A DNA stretch of 64,000 bases, taken from positions 62,001 to 126,000 of the forward strand of contig NZ_BMVL01000014.1 in NCBI RefSeq assembly GCF_014650695.1, given 5' to 3'. Source of the DNA: Streptomyces avidinii. Its GTDB lineage: Bacteria; Actinomycetota; Actinomycetes; Streptomycetales; Streptomycetaceae. The position numbers and the translations under genes are program-made. The first letter of the stretch is position 1; each line of letters opens with the position of its first letter. The notes under the pieces were generated by a model. It was given only the letters and a program-made list of their open reading frames with translations. It searched no databases and was not told where the DNA came from. Below are positions 1 through 9,728 of this stretch, piece by piece.

Positions 1-494
1 ACGTGGCAGCCCAGGGTCTCGTAGGCGCGGTAGGCGTTGCGGGCCTCGGCGCGGACGGCCTCGGCCTGGTGCCTGGTGCCGCCCACGACGGGCACGACGA
101 CCGCGCCCAGTTCGTTCGCGAGGCGGGCGTTGAGCGCCAGCTCGTCGGGGAGGTTGGTGTCCGCGTAGTCGGTGCCGAGGACGAGCATGACCTCGTAGTC
201 GCGGGCCACCCGGTGGTAGCGGTCGACCAGCTGGGAGACCAGTTCGTCGGTGCCCTTCTCGGCCTGGATCGCCGAGGCCTCCCGGTACGACATCCCGTAG
301 GCCGTCGAGGCGTCCTGCTCGATCCGGTAACGGGCCTTGAGGAGGTCGAAGAGCCGGTCCGGTGAGTCGTGCAGGAGCGGACGGTAGACGCCGACCCGGC
401 CCGTCTGCCGGGTCAGCAGCTCCATGATCCCCAGCTCGACGACCTGCCGGCCGTCCCCGCGCTCGATCCCGGTCACGTACACGCTGCGCGTCAC
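1..494 (-). CDS. pta: phosphate acetyltransferase, N-terminal part (cut by window edge)
   Basis: Pta interconverts acetyl-CoA and acetyl phosphate in the cytoplasm. Only about the first 164 residues are present; the gene runs off the left edge. The N-terminus (TRSVYVTGIERGDGRQVVELG) and the following segment with VLGTDYAD and LNARLANELGAVVVPVVGG resemble the BioD-like P-loop regulatory domain that precedes the catalytic domain in long Pta proteins. The catalytic domain lies outside the window. The GTG at 494 was chosen because GGAG sits 7 nt upstream; an in-frame ATG at 512 has no such site. It is divergent from pfkA, as I recall for S. coelicolor pta. The long form is inferred because the C-terminus is not seen. 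Confidence 0.85.
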   Translation of the reverse strand, partial: MTRSVYVTGIERGDGRQVVELGIMELLTRQTGRVGVYRPLLHDSPDRLFDLLKARYRIEQDASTAYGMSYREASAIQAEKGTDELVSQLVDRYHRVARDYEVMLVLGTDYADTNLPDELALNARLANELGAVVVPVVGGTRHQAEAVRAEARNAYRAYETLGCH

Positions 495-545
495 GCCGGC
501 ACTCCGTCCCATGCTGTGGATGTCTTTTTGGTCGGGCTTGACCCC

Positions 546-574
546 TTGACAATACCTCTGTCAATGGATAGGGC
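546..574 (+). promoter_or_regulatory. vegetative-type promoter of pfkA with overlapping dyad
   Basis: TTGACA at 546-551 and TAGGGC at 569-574 are 17 bp apart, a good match to the main housekeeping sigma factor pattern in Streptomyces. The -35 box is also the left arm of a perfect inverted repeat, TTGACA-N7-TGTCAA (546-564), so a repressor could sit on the promoter. It lies between divergent pta and pfkA and would give pfkA a leader of about 140 nt. The promoter match is visible; the operator role is inferred. Confidence 0.6.
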
Positions 575-718
575 GCCCCCCGGGAAAATGCCTGGCCGAG
601 AGGGCCGAAAGGCCTTCCGGGCGGACCAGCCGAAAACGCGCGGCACCCCGGGCCCGTGGAACAATCGGACAGGCTTCACCATTACGCCCTTCATATGTAC
701 GGCAGGAGACACAGCACG

Positions 719-1744
719 ATGCGTATCGGAGTTCTCACCGCAGGCGGCGACTGTCCGGGCCTCAACGCTGTCATCCGGTCGGTCGTACACCGTGCCGTGG
801 TCGGGCACGGGGACGAGGTCATCGGTTTCGAGGACGGCTTCAAGGGCCTCCTCGACGGCAACTTCCGCCCCCTCGACATCAATGCCGTCAGCGGCATCCT
901 CGCCCGCGGCGGAACGATCCTCGGTTCGGCACGCATGGAGCGCGCCCGTCTCCACGAAGCCGCCGAGAACGCGCAGGAGCTGGCGGAGCGCTACGGCATC
1001 GACGCCCTCATCCCGATCGGCGGCGAGGGCACCCTGACCGCCTCCCGGATGCTCTCGGACGCCGGGATGCCGGTCGTCGGCGTACCGAAGACCATCGACA
1101 ACGACATCTCCTCCACCGACCGCACCTTCGGCTTCGACACCGCCGTCATGGTCGCCACCGAGGCGATCGACCGCCTCAAGACCACCGCCGAATCGCACCA
1201 GCGCGTGATGGTCGTCGAGGTCATGGGCCGGCACGCCGGCTGGATCGCCCTGGAGTCCGGCATGGCCGGCGGCGCGCACGGAATCTGCCTGCCGGAGCGC
1301 CGCTTCGAGGTGGACGCCCTGGTGAAGATGGTCGAGGAACGATTCGCCCGCGGCAAGAAGTTCGCCGTGATCTGCGTCGCCGAGGGGGCCCACCCGGCCG
1401 AGGGCTCCATGCCCTACGAGAAGGGCGCGATCGACCAGTACGGTCACGAGCGCTTCGCCGGCATCGGCAACCGCCTCGCGATCGAGCTGGAGCACCGCCT
1501 CGGCAAGGAGGCCCGCCCCGTGATCCTCGGCCACGTCCAGCGCGGTGGCACTCCCACCGCCTACGACCGGGTGCTCGCGACCCGCTTCGGCTGGCACGCC
1601 GTGGAGGCAGTCCACCGCGGCGAATTCGGCAACATGACCGCCCTGCGCGGCACCGACATCGTGATGGCCCCGCTCGCCGAGGCGGTCACAGCGCTGAAGA
1701 CGGTCCCCGAGGAGCGCATGTACGAGGCCGAGTCGGTCTTCTAG
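719..1744 (+). CDS. pfkA: ATP-dependent 6-phosphofructokinase
   Basis: Phosphorylates fructose-6-phosphate to fructose-1,6-bisphosphate, the committed step of glycolysis. The 341-residue length fits bacterial PFK. Visible motifs are the nucleotide loop GGDCPGLNAVIR at residues 10-21, IGGEGT near 100, the catalytic PKTIDND loop near 123, MGRHAGW, and the substrate-binding LGHVQRGG. The residue equivalent to E. coli 104 is Gly, which favours ATP over pyrophosphate, while the residue equivalent to 124 is Lys, as in pyrophosphate enzymes. This mixed Gly/Lys signature is typical of actinobacterial ATP-PFKs. The start at MRIGVLTAGG was chosen because AGGAG lies upstream; longer in-frame starts have no site. 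Streptomyces carries several pfkA paralogues, and position beside pta suggests the pfkA2 type. Confidence 0.95.
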   Translation: MRIGVLTAGGDCPGLNAVIRSVVHRAVVGHGDEVIGFEDGFKGLLDGNFRPLDINAVSGILARGGTILGSARMERARLHEAAENAQELAERYGIDALIPIGGEGTLTASRMLSDAGMPVVGVPKTIDNDISSTDRTFGFDTAVMVATEAIDRLKTTAESHQRVMVVEVMGRHAGWIALESGMAGGAHGICLPERRFEVDALVKMVEERFARGKKFAVICVAEGAHPAEGSMPYEKGAIDQYGHERFAGIGNRLAIELEHRLGKEARPVILGHVQRGGTPTAYDRVLATRFGWHAVEAVHRGEFGNMTALRGTDIVMAPLAEAVTALKTVPEERMYEAESVF

Positions 1745-1846
1745 CCCCGCGGGCGGGACCTTCGGCCCCGATGGCGCGGCCGAACGGTTCCCGCCGCGAT
1801 CGGGGGGTACGCTCCCGGCCCTGAGCCGATCGGTCGTGGAGGCGCC

Positions 1847-2353
1847 ATGGACACCCCTGTTCCGGGCACGCCCGTTTTCCTCGCCCCACCGCCCGTCGAA
1901 CCGAGCGGCTCCGCACCGGTCGCCGTCGCGTGGACACTGGGCGATCCCGGCCGTGAGCTGGACGCGCAGCTGGTCCGGCTGAGCGCGGGAGCCGTCGTCG
2001 AGGAGCACACCGGGACCGCCCCGGGCGTGCTGGTCCTCGTGGTCGGAGGCTCGGGCGAGATCCGGACCCCGGACCGCACCGTGGCGCTCACCCCCGGCTG
2101 CGCGGCCTGGCTGCCCGCCGGCACTGCGCGCGCCCTCCGGGCCGGCGCCGAGGGGCTGGCCTACACCACCGCACACCGCAGGCGCCCGCCTGCGACCGCC
2201 CTCGCCGGGCCCGGTCCGGACACCGGCGAGGGCGCCTGCCTGCTGCACCTCGTCTGCGACGCGTGCGGACGCCTGGCCTCCGACCGCGACGCCCGCTTCT
2301 GCACCCGCTGCGGCACCCGCCTGCCGGGCCCCGATCGGAATCGGAGTGCCTAG
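1847..2353 (+). CDS. cupin-like protein with C-terminal zinc ribbon
   Basis: A 168-residue protein of unknown function. Residues about 25-105 look like a small beta-barrel of the cupin type (LSAGAVVEEHTG, VVGGSGEI, LTPGCAAWLPAG). The C-terminus carries two CxxC pairs (CDACG near 139 and CTRCG near 155) forming a likely zinc ribbon. The cupin part has few of the usual metal-binding histidines, so enzymatic activity is doubtful; a sensor or scaffold role is possible. The ATG follows GGAGG at 8 nt or less. Its stop codon shares bases with the stop of the convergent HTH gene in a CTAG. Confidence 0.7.
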   Translation: MDTPVPGTPVFLAPPPVEPSGSAPVAVAWTLGDPGRELDAQLVRLSAGAVVEEHTGTAPGVLVLVVGGSGEIRTPDRTVALTPGCAAWLPAGTARALRAGAEGLAYTTAHRRRPPATALAGPGPDTGEGACLLHLVCDACGRLASDRDARFCTRCGTRLPGPDRNRSA

Positions 2354-3033
2354 CCCGCACCGCCCGCGAGGTACCAGAAGCGGTCCACGATCTCGGCGAG
2401 GAACTCCCGGCCGGCGTCGCCGCTGCCGGCCTCGCCCTGGCCGCCGCCCCAGCTGAGGGTCGCCACCATGCGCGACTGGTAGTCCCCGTGCAGCTGATCC
2501 AGTACCCGCTCCAAGTGGTGCTTGGGGATCGGCAGCAGCTTGCCCAGTGGTTTCACGTACGCCTGCCAGCGCGTGGTGACCGCGCTGCGCAGCAGCTCGG
2601 CCAGTTCCTCGTGCTTGCCGGTCGCGGTCACGAACTGGGCCAGTGTCAGGCCCAGCACCGAGGCGAGGGCGGCGGACTGCCGCTCGTTTCCCTTCCAGCG
2701 GCCGGTGTCCTCCATCTTCTGGTACGAGCCGGTCTCCAGACCGATGCGCCGGGCCAGGTCGTCCGCCGCGAGGCCCCGGGCGACCCGGTGCTCCCGCAGG
2801 GTGACCGGCTCGGCGAGGAGTTCGCCGGGGGAACACCACAGGACGCCCGCGAGCGCCGTGACTTCGGCGGAGGAAGGTGATATCTCGCCACGCTCCCAGG
2901 CCATCACCATCTCGGGCGCGACGACGAGTCCGTACTGGGCGCGCAGGCCGTAGGCGACATGACCGGGAGCCATGCCCAGGGCCGCGCGCAGGCGACGCGC
3001 GGCGGGGGCATTGAAAGGTGGGCTGGAGTGCAC
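2350..3033 (-). CDS. helix-turn-helix (XRE-type) DNA-binding protein
   Basis: A soluble regulator of about 227 residues. It contains two HTH-like stretches: one near the N-terminus (ARRLRAALGMAPGHVAYGL, followed by VMAWERGE) and a second (LREHRVARGLAADDLARRIG, followed by YQKMEDTGRW), each ending in the W/ExGR pattern typical of XRE domains. The C-terminal 110 residues have no motif I recognise. The start is uncertain: GTG at 3033 is used, but GTG 3042 and TTG 3078 are in frame and none has a clear ribosome site. It is convergent with the cupin gene, overlapping at the stop codons. Targets are unknown. Confidence 0.75.
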   Translation of the reverse strand: MHSSPPFNAPAARRLRAALGMAPGHVAYGLRAQYGLVVAPEMVMAWERGEISPSSAEVTALAGVLWCSPGELLAEPVTLREHRVARGLAADDLARRIGLETGSYQKMEDTGRWKGNERQSAALASVLGLTLAQFVTATGKHEELAELLRSAVTTRWQAYVKPLGKLLPIPKHHLERVLDQLHGDYQSRMVATLSWGGGQGEAGSGDAGREFLAEIVDRFWYLAGGAG

Positions 3034-3309
3034 ACCGCACACCGTAGAAGTGGCCAGGCTGTGGCGCCTACAGACCAAACAAACAAGCCCATACCTCGTA
3101 GGAACGTCCTATGAAGTTAAGGGCTTTCGTCGGGTTTCCGTGCGACTGTCCGGTAATCGGTGACGCCGCTAGATCCTTTCGGTGGGTACGGTTCCAGCCA
3201 TCGCCCGTCGATGCAAGACCCTTCACATCCTCCGCACCATGTGAACCGACCATCCACCCAGTGCGTGATTCCTTCGGGGGCCCTCGCCCACGGGGGTGGC
3301 GAGGGCCCC
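3034..3309 (+). ncRNA. possible small RNA between divergent regulators
   Basis: This gap separates two divergent genes, so neither needs a terminator here. Yet a strong hairpin (GGGGCCCTCGCC at 3277-3288 pairing with GGCGAGGGCCCC at 3298-3309) sits in it, just before the merR promoter. A terminator with no protein gene upstream suggests a short transcript ending at about 3310 on the + strand. No open reading frame with coding character lies in the stretch and the RNA start is not identified. This is a hypothesis; the hairpin could instead only insulate merR from antisense transcripts. Confidence 0.3.
3277..3309 (+). terminator. strong hairpin upstream of merR
   Basis: Perfect 12-bp GC stem (3277-3288 with 3298-3309) and a 9-nt loop. 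It is followed on the + strand by TTGCC rather than a long T run, as is common for Streptomyces terminators. Confidence 0.6.
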
Positions 3310-3340
3310 TTGCCTTGACGTCGGCGTCAAGGAATACGGT
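3310..3340 (+). promoter_or_regulatory. MerR-type promoter and operator, predicted leaderless start
   Basis: The -35 TTGCCT (3310-3315) and -10 TACGGT (3335-3340) are 19 bp apart, the over-long spacing used by MerR-family activators. The spacer holds a perfect dyad, CCTTGACG-N4-CGTCAAGG (3313-3332), the expected MerR-dimer site. Transcription would start about 7 nt after the -10, which is the A of the merR ATG at 3347, predicting a leaderless mRNA. This fits the lack of a ribosome site before that ATG. Confidence 0.8.
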
Positions 3341-3346
3341 CCTGCC

Positions 3347-3739
3347 ATGCGCATCGGCGAACTGGCGGAGCGGGCCGGGACGAGCACCCGGACGCTGAGG
3401 TACTACGAGTCGCGCGGGCTGCTCCCCGCACGACGGGCCGACAACGGCTACCGGACCTACGACGAGGACGACCTGCGGCTGCTGAGCCAGATCCGCGTGC
3501 TCCAGGACTTCGGCTTCGAGCTGGAGGAGACCCGGCCCTTCGTGGACTGCCTGCGGGCCGGCCACCCGGCCGGGGACTCCTGCCCCGCCTCGCTCGCCGT
3601 CTACCGGCGCAAGCTCGCCGAGCTGGACGGCCTGATCGGCCAGCTGGCCGACGTGCGCGATCAGCTCGGGCGGCAGTTGGCCGATGCGGAACGGGCGGCC
3701 GGCGAAGCGGCCGTGCCGAAGTGCGAGATGACCGGATGA
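3347..3739 (+). CDS. MerR-family transcriptional regulator
   Basis: A 130-residue one-component regulator. Residues 1-70 form the winged HTH of MerR proteins (MRIGELAERAGTSTRTLRYY), followed by a dimerisation helix around residues 84-118. Three cysteines (C68, C79 and C126) are placed where this family often binds metal or senses redox state. It starts an operon with thioredoxin 25 nt downstream, so it probably controls trx and itself through the long-spacer promoter at 3310-3340. The ATG at 3347 was preferred to an upstream GTG in frame (3296) because the promoter overlaps that region. The inducer is unknown; thiol or oxidative stress, or a metal, is plausible. Confidence 0.9.
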   Translation: MRIGELAERAGTSTRTLRYYESRGLLPARRADNGYRTYDEDDLRLLSQIRVLQDFGFELEETRPFVDCLRAGHPAGDSCPASLAVYRRKLAELDGLIGQLADVRDQLGRQLADAERAAGEAAVPKCEMTG

Positions 3740-3764
3740 CCGGACGGACGAGAGGGACGGGGAC

Positions 3765-4106
3765 ATGAAGGCCCACGGTGTGGCACAGGTGACCGACGCG
3801 GATTTCGAGGCCGAGGTGCTCGGGGAGCGGGGGCGGCCCGTCCTCGTCGAGTTCACGGCGGACTGGTGCGGCCCCTGCCGCCAGCTCGCCCCCGTACTCT
3901 CCTCGATCGCCGCCGAGGAGGCCGACCGGCTCAAGGTCGTGCAGATCGACGCGGACAGCAACCCCGGGGCCGTCACCCGGTACGGGGTGCTGTCCATGCC
4001 GACCCTGCTCGTCTTCCGTGACGGCGAGCCCGTCCGGCAGATGGTCGGGGCCCGGGCCAAGCGCAGGCTGCTCCAGGAACTGGAGGAGCACCTGGCCACG
4101 GCCTGA
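3765..4106 (+). CDS. trxA: thioredoxin
   Basis: A 113-residue cytoplasmic thioredoxin that reduces protein disulfides. The active site is WCGPC with redox cysteines C35 and C38; the cis-proline loop is SMPTLLV near residue 75. Sequence before and after fits the thioredoxin fold (VLVEFTADW, VVQIDADSNPG). It lies 25 nt after the merR gene and is probably co-transcribed with it. The start ATG follows GAGAGGGACGGGGAC, which contains GGGG. Streptomyces have several trx genes, so the exact paralogue name is not certain. Confidence 0.92.
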   Translation: MKAHGVAQVTDADFEAEVLGERGRPVLVEFTADWCGPCRQLAPVLSSIAAEEADRLKVVQIDADSNPGAVTRYGVLSMPTLLVFRDGEPVRQMVGARAKRRLLQELEEHLATA

Positions 4107-4117
4107 GCCCCGGCCCC

Positions 4118-6412
4118 TCAGCCCTCCGGCCGGAACCAGACCGTCGCAAGCGGTGGGAGGGTCATGCGCAGGCTCGCCGGGCGGCCCTGCGCCGGGACCG
4201 GCTCCGGCCGCAGCGGCTGCGTGTGGTGGACGCCGCTGCCGCCGTAGACCTCCAGGTCGGTGTTGAGCACCTCCCGCCACAGCGGCACCTCCTCCGGCAC
4301 CCCGATCCGGTATCCGTGCCGGACCACGGGCGAGAAGTTCGACACCGCCAGCAACTGCGAGCCGTCCTGCGCGTACCGCAGGAACGCGAAGACGTTGTCC
4401 TCCGCGGCGTCCGCCTCCACCCAGGCGAAGCCCTCCGGCACGGTGTCCCGCTCCCAGAGCGCGGGCGCCGCCGCGTACGTACGGTTCAGGTCGCGCACCA
4501 GGTCCCGTACGCCGCGGTGGTCGCCCGCCGCCGAGTAGGAGGAGTCCAGCAGCCACCAGTCCGGCCCGTGCGCCTCCGACCACTCCGATCCCTGCGCGAA
4601 CTCCTGCCCCATGAAGAGCAGTTGCTTGCCCGGGTGGGCCCACATGAAGCCCAGGTACGCGCGGTGCGAGGCCCGCCGCTGCCACCAGTCCGCCCCGGGC
4701 ATCCGCGACACCAGCGAACCCTTGCCGTGCACCACCTCGTCGTGCGAGATGGGCAGCACGTAGTTCTCGCTGAAGGCGTAGATCATCCCGAAGGTCATGT
4801 CGTTGTGGTGGTACTTGCGGTGCACCGGCTCCTTCGACATGTAGCGCAGGGTGTCGTGCATCCACCCCATGTTCCACTTCAGTCCGAAGCCGAGCCCGCC
4901 GGAGTCCGTGGGCCGGGTCACGCCCGTCCAGGCCGTGGACTCCTCCGCGATCGTCACGACCCCCGGGCAGCGCCGGTACACCGTCGCGTTCATCTCCTGG
5001 AGGAAGCCGACCGCGTCCAGGTTCTCCCGCCCGCCGTGCTCGTTGGGCGCCCACTCGCCCTCACTGCGCGAGTAGTCGAGATAGAGCATCGAGGCCACCG
5101 CGTCCACCCGCAGGCCGTCCACGTGGAACTCCTCGCACCAGTACACGGCATTGGCGACGAGGAAGTTGCGGACCTCCTTGCGGCCGTAGTCGAACTCCAG
5201 CGTCCCCCAGTCCGGGTGCGCCGCCCGGCGCGGGTCGTGGTGCTCGTAGAGCGGCCGCCCGTCGAACTCCGCGAGGGCCCAGTCGTCGCGCGGGAAGTGC
5301 GCGGGAACCCAGTCGACGATCACCCCGATCCCGGCCCGGTGCAGCGCGTCCACGAGGAAGCGGAAGTCGTCCGGGGTGCCCATCCGTGAGGTCGGCGCGT
5401 AGAAGCCGGTGACCTGGTACCCCCACGAGCCGCCGAAGGGGTGCTCGGCGACCGGCATCAGCTCCACGTGCGTGAAGCCCAGCTCCTTGACGTACGCGGG
5501 GAGCTGTTCGGCGAGCTGCCGGTAGGACAGCCCCGGCCGCCAGGACGCCAGGTGCACCTCGTACACCGAGAAGGGGGCCTGGTGCGGGGGACGGGCGCCG
5601 CGCTCGGCCATCCACGCCGCGTCCTGCCACTCGTACCGGGAGGAGGTGACCACCGAGGCGTTCGCCGGGGGGACCTCCGCGGACCGCGCCATCGGGTCGG
5701 CGCGCAGGGTGTGACTGCCGTCCGGGCGGGTGATGTCGTACTTGTAGAGCGTCCCGGCGCCCACCCCGGGCAGGAACAGCTCCCACACCCCCGTCGAGCC
5801 GAGCGAGCGCATCGGGTAGGCGGCGGAGTCCCAGTACGAGAAGTCCCCGGAGACCCGGACCCCCTGGGCGTTCGGCGCCCACACCGTGAAGCGGGTCCCG
5901 GCCACGCCCTGGTGCTCCATCGGCTCGGCGCCGAGCGCCTTCCACAGCTGTTCGTGGCGGCCCTCGCCGATCAGGTGAAGGTCCAGCTCGCCGAGGGCGG
6001 GCAGGAACCGGTACGGGTCGTGGACCTCGATCTCGTCGCTGTCGTACGCGACCAGCAGCCGGTACTCCGGCACGCCGGTCAGCGGCAGCAGCCCCGAGAA
6101 CAGCCCGTCGCCCTCGTCGACGAGCTCGGCCCGCAGCCCCTTCGCGACGACGGTGACCGCCTTGGCGTAGGGGCGCAGCACCCGGAAGGCCACCCCGCCC
6201 CGCTGGGTGCGGGCCCCCAGCACCGCGTGCGGATCGTGGTGTCGGCCCTCCAGCAGCCGGGCCCTTTCGTCGGCGCCGAGTGCGGGCGCCGGCCGGACGC
6301 CGTGCGCAGGATCGGCGCGGCGGGCCCGGGGGGTACGGGCCTTCTTCACCGCCGCCGGAGCGGGTGCGGCTTCGTCGCGGACGGTCGGTGACGGCTGTCG
6401 TGCGGCGCTCAC
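4118..6412 (-). CDS. glgB: 1,4-alpha-glucan branching enzyme
   Basis: Introduces alpha-1,6 branches into the linear glucan made by GlgE. The 764-residue protein has an N-terminal extension of about 45 residues rich in Ala/Pro/Arg, a CBM48/N1 region (ARLLEGRHHDPHAVLG), the GH13 barrel and a C-terminal beta domain. Catalytic residues are visible: nucleophile Asp437 in GLRVDAVASM, acid/base Glu490 in TIAEES, and the third carboxylate in ISHDEVVHGK. It is the last gene of glgE-treS-mak-glgB; its GTG overlaps the mak stop by 4 nt (GTGA, 6409-6412). It ends convergently, 11 nt from trxA. Confidence 0.97.
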   Translation of the reverse strand: MSAARQPSPTVRDEAAPAPAAVKKARTPRARRADPAHGVRPAPALGADERARLLEGRHHDPHAVLGARTQRGGVAFRVLRPYAKAVTVVAKGLRAELVDEGDGLFSGLLPLTGVPEYRLLVAYDSDEIEVHDPYRFLPALGELDLHLIGEGRHEQLWKALGAEPMEHQGVAGTRFTVWAPNAQGVRVSGDFSYWDSAAYPMRSLGSTGVWELFLPGVGAGTLYKYDITRPDGSHTLRADPMARSAEVPPANASVVTSSRYEWQDAAWMAERGARPPHQAPFSVYEVHLASWRPGLSYRQLAEQLPAYVKELGFTHVELMPVAEHPFGGSWGYQVTGFYAPTSRMGTPDDFRFLVDALHRAGIGVIVDWVPAHFPRDDWALAEFDGRPLYEHHDPRRAAHPDWGTLEFDYGRKEVRNFLVANAVYWCEEFHVDGLRVDAVASMLYLDYSRSEGEWAPNEHGGRENLDAVGFLQEMNATVYRRCPGVVTIAEESTAWTGVTRPTDSGGLGFGLKWNMGWMHDTLRYMSKEPVHRKYHHNDMTFGMIYAFSENYVLPISHDEVVHGKGSLVSRMPGADWWQRRASHRAYLGFMWAHPGKQLLFMGQEFAQGSEWSEAHGPDWWLLDSSYSAAGDHRGVRDLVRDLNRTYAAAPALWERDTVPEGFAWVEADAAEDNVFAFLRYAQDGSQLLAVSNFSPVVRHGYRIGVPEEVPLWREVLNTDLEVYGGSGVHHTQPLRPEPVPAQGRPASLRMTLPPLATVWFRPEG

Positions 6413-7854
6413 GCGAGCGGCCTCCTCGGGGGCTTCGGATGGGGGTGCGGGGAGATGGAGCCGGGGGCGGGCGGGGTCGGCGGCACGCGGTGGGCGGGCC
6501 GTACGGGCTCCGAGAGCCGCCGGATCGCGGCCATCGGGACGTGCAGCCAGTCGGGGCGGTGCCGGGACTCGTAGCGGGCCTCGTACACCGCCTTGTCGGT
6601 CTCGTACGCGCGCAGCAGTACGGGGTCCTCGCGGGGGTCCCGGCCGGTGGTCCGGGCGTAGCCCTCGCAGAAGGCGGCCCGGCAGTCGTCCGCCCAGGCG
6701 GGGGCGAACGGCCGGTGCGAGCGGGCGGCGTAGTCGAAGGAGCGCAGTATCCCGGCGATGTCGCGCACCGCCGGTTCGGGACGGCGCCGGTCGGCCAGCG
6801 GCCGGGCCGGCTCGCCCTCGAAGTCGATCAACGACCAGCTGCCGTCGAGGGTGCGCAGGGTCTGACCCAGATGGAGGTCCCCGTGGATCCGCTGGGCGGG
6901 CACGCCCGCGCCCCGGGAGGCGGCCAGCGCGTCGAAGGCGCCCCGCAGCCCCGCCTCGTAGGGCCGCAGCGCCGGTACCTCCCGGGCGGTGGCGGCCAGC
7001 CGCGCCGTCATGCCCGCGGCGAGCCGGGCGGTCTGCTCCGGCCCGAGCGCGACCGTGGGCAGTGCGGAGGCCAGCGCGCTGTGCACCTCGGCGGTGGCCC
7101 GGCCCAGGGCGTGCGCCTCCGCGGTGAAGTCCGCCCCGGCGCCGAGTCGGCGCAGTGCGAGCTGCCAGCCGTCGTCGGAGCCGCGCAGGTACGGCTGGAG
7201 CACCCCCAGGGTCAGCGGTTCGCTGCCGGGCGGCACGGCCTCGTACCAGGCGACGGGCGCCGGGACGCGGGCGCAGCCGGCGGCGGCCAGCGCTCTGGGC
7301 AGTTCCAGGTCCGGGTTGATCCCGGGGCCGACCCGGCGGAAGACCTTCAGGATGAACGAATCTCCGTAGATCAGGGACGAGTTCGTCTGCTCCCCGGAGA
7401 TCGGCCGGGGCGTGAGCCCCGCCGGGATCGGCGTGGCCGGGTCCCGGTCGAAGCGCAGCGGCCCGAGGGTGCCGGGGGAGCGCAGCCGCTCCAGCAGCAT
7501 GGCCGCGAGCCGGGGGTCGCCGAGCGCCTCGTACACGGCCCGGCCCGCGTACGGACCGTCCTCGGCGTGGCCGATCAGTGTGGGTGCCAGGGCGGGCGGC
7601 AGGGACGGGCGGATGCCCAGCAGCAGTTGGTAGCAGTCCCCGTCGACGTCGAGGAGCAGGTGCAGCAGTCCGGGGGTGGACCCCGGTGGCAGCAGCTCGG
7701 CCGCCGAGACGGTCCTGAGCCTGCTGATGGTGCGGCCCTTGCCCGCGAACCAGCGCTGTGCGGGCAGCCAGGCCCTCAGCATCGGCTCCAGCGGAGCGAT
7801 CCCGGCGGCCCGGTCGGCCGTCAGCCGGCTCCGGGCGGATGCAGCCTCCGACAT
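6409..7854 (-). CDS. mak: maltokinase (maltose-1-phosphate forming)
   Basis: Phosphorylates maltose with ATP to maltose-1-phosphate, the GlgE donor. The 481-residue length is usual for Mak/Pep2. The N-terminal cap contains LPAQRWFAGKGR. The kinase lobe shows YGDSFILKVFRR (ATP-binding Lys), the Brenner motif HGDLHLGQ with catalytic Asp, and LIDFEGEPARP for metal binding. The C-terminus from about residue 455 is a disordered Pro/His tail. It sits between treS and glgB. The TreS-Mak complex known in mycobacteria suggests channelling from trehalose to maltose-1-phosphate. A gap of about 155 nt separates it from treS, the widest in this operon. Confidence 0.95.
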   Translation of the reverse strand: MSEAASARSRLTADRAAGIAPLEPMLRAWLPAQRWFAGKGRTISRLRTVSAAELLPPGSTPGLLHLLLDVDGDCYQLLLGIRPSLPPALAPTLIGHAEDGPYAGRAVYEALGDPRLAAMLLERLRSPGTLGPLRFDRDPATPIPAGLTPRPISGEQTNSSLIYGDSFILKVFRRVGPGINPDLELPRALAAAGCARVPAPVAWYEAVPPGSEPLTLGVLQPYLRGSDDGWQLALRRLGAGADFTAEAHALGRATAEVHSALASALPTVALGPEQTARLAAGMTARLAATAREVPALRPYEAGLRGAFDALAASRGAGVPAQRIHGDLHLGQTLRTLDGSWSLIDFEGEPARPLADRRRPEPAVRDIAGILRSFDYAARSHRPFAPAWADDCRAAFCEGYARTTGRDPREDPVLLRAYETDKAVYEARYESRHRPDWLHVPMAAIRRLSEPVRPAHRVPPTPPAPGSISPHPHPKPPRRPLA

Positions 7855-8009
7855 GGCGTCGCGTCCTTTCCCCGGGCCGTCACAGAATGCGCAGAGTGTC
7901 CCGGATGCGCGGCAGTTGCTTCTCCGGCATGTGCGAGTGTCGGGTCAGGATGGTCCGTACAGGGGCGGGCGATTGACCCATTCGAGCTGCCCGCCCCGTC
8001 TTCGGCCCG

Positions 8010-9724
<1,715 letters not shown>

Positions 9725-9728
<4 letters not shown>

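Noticed and set aside
491..3040. Long minus-strand open frame of 849 codons across pfkA and neighbours
   Set aside because: It is antisense to pfkA and the cupin gene, is rich in Gly/Arg/Ala and shows no family motif; high GC keeps such frames open.
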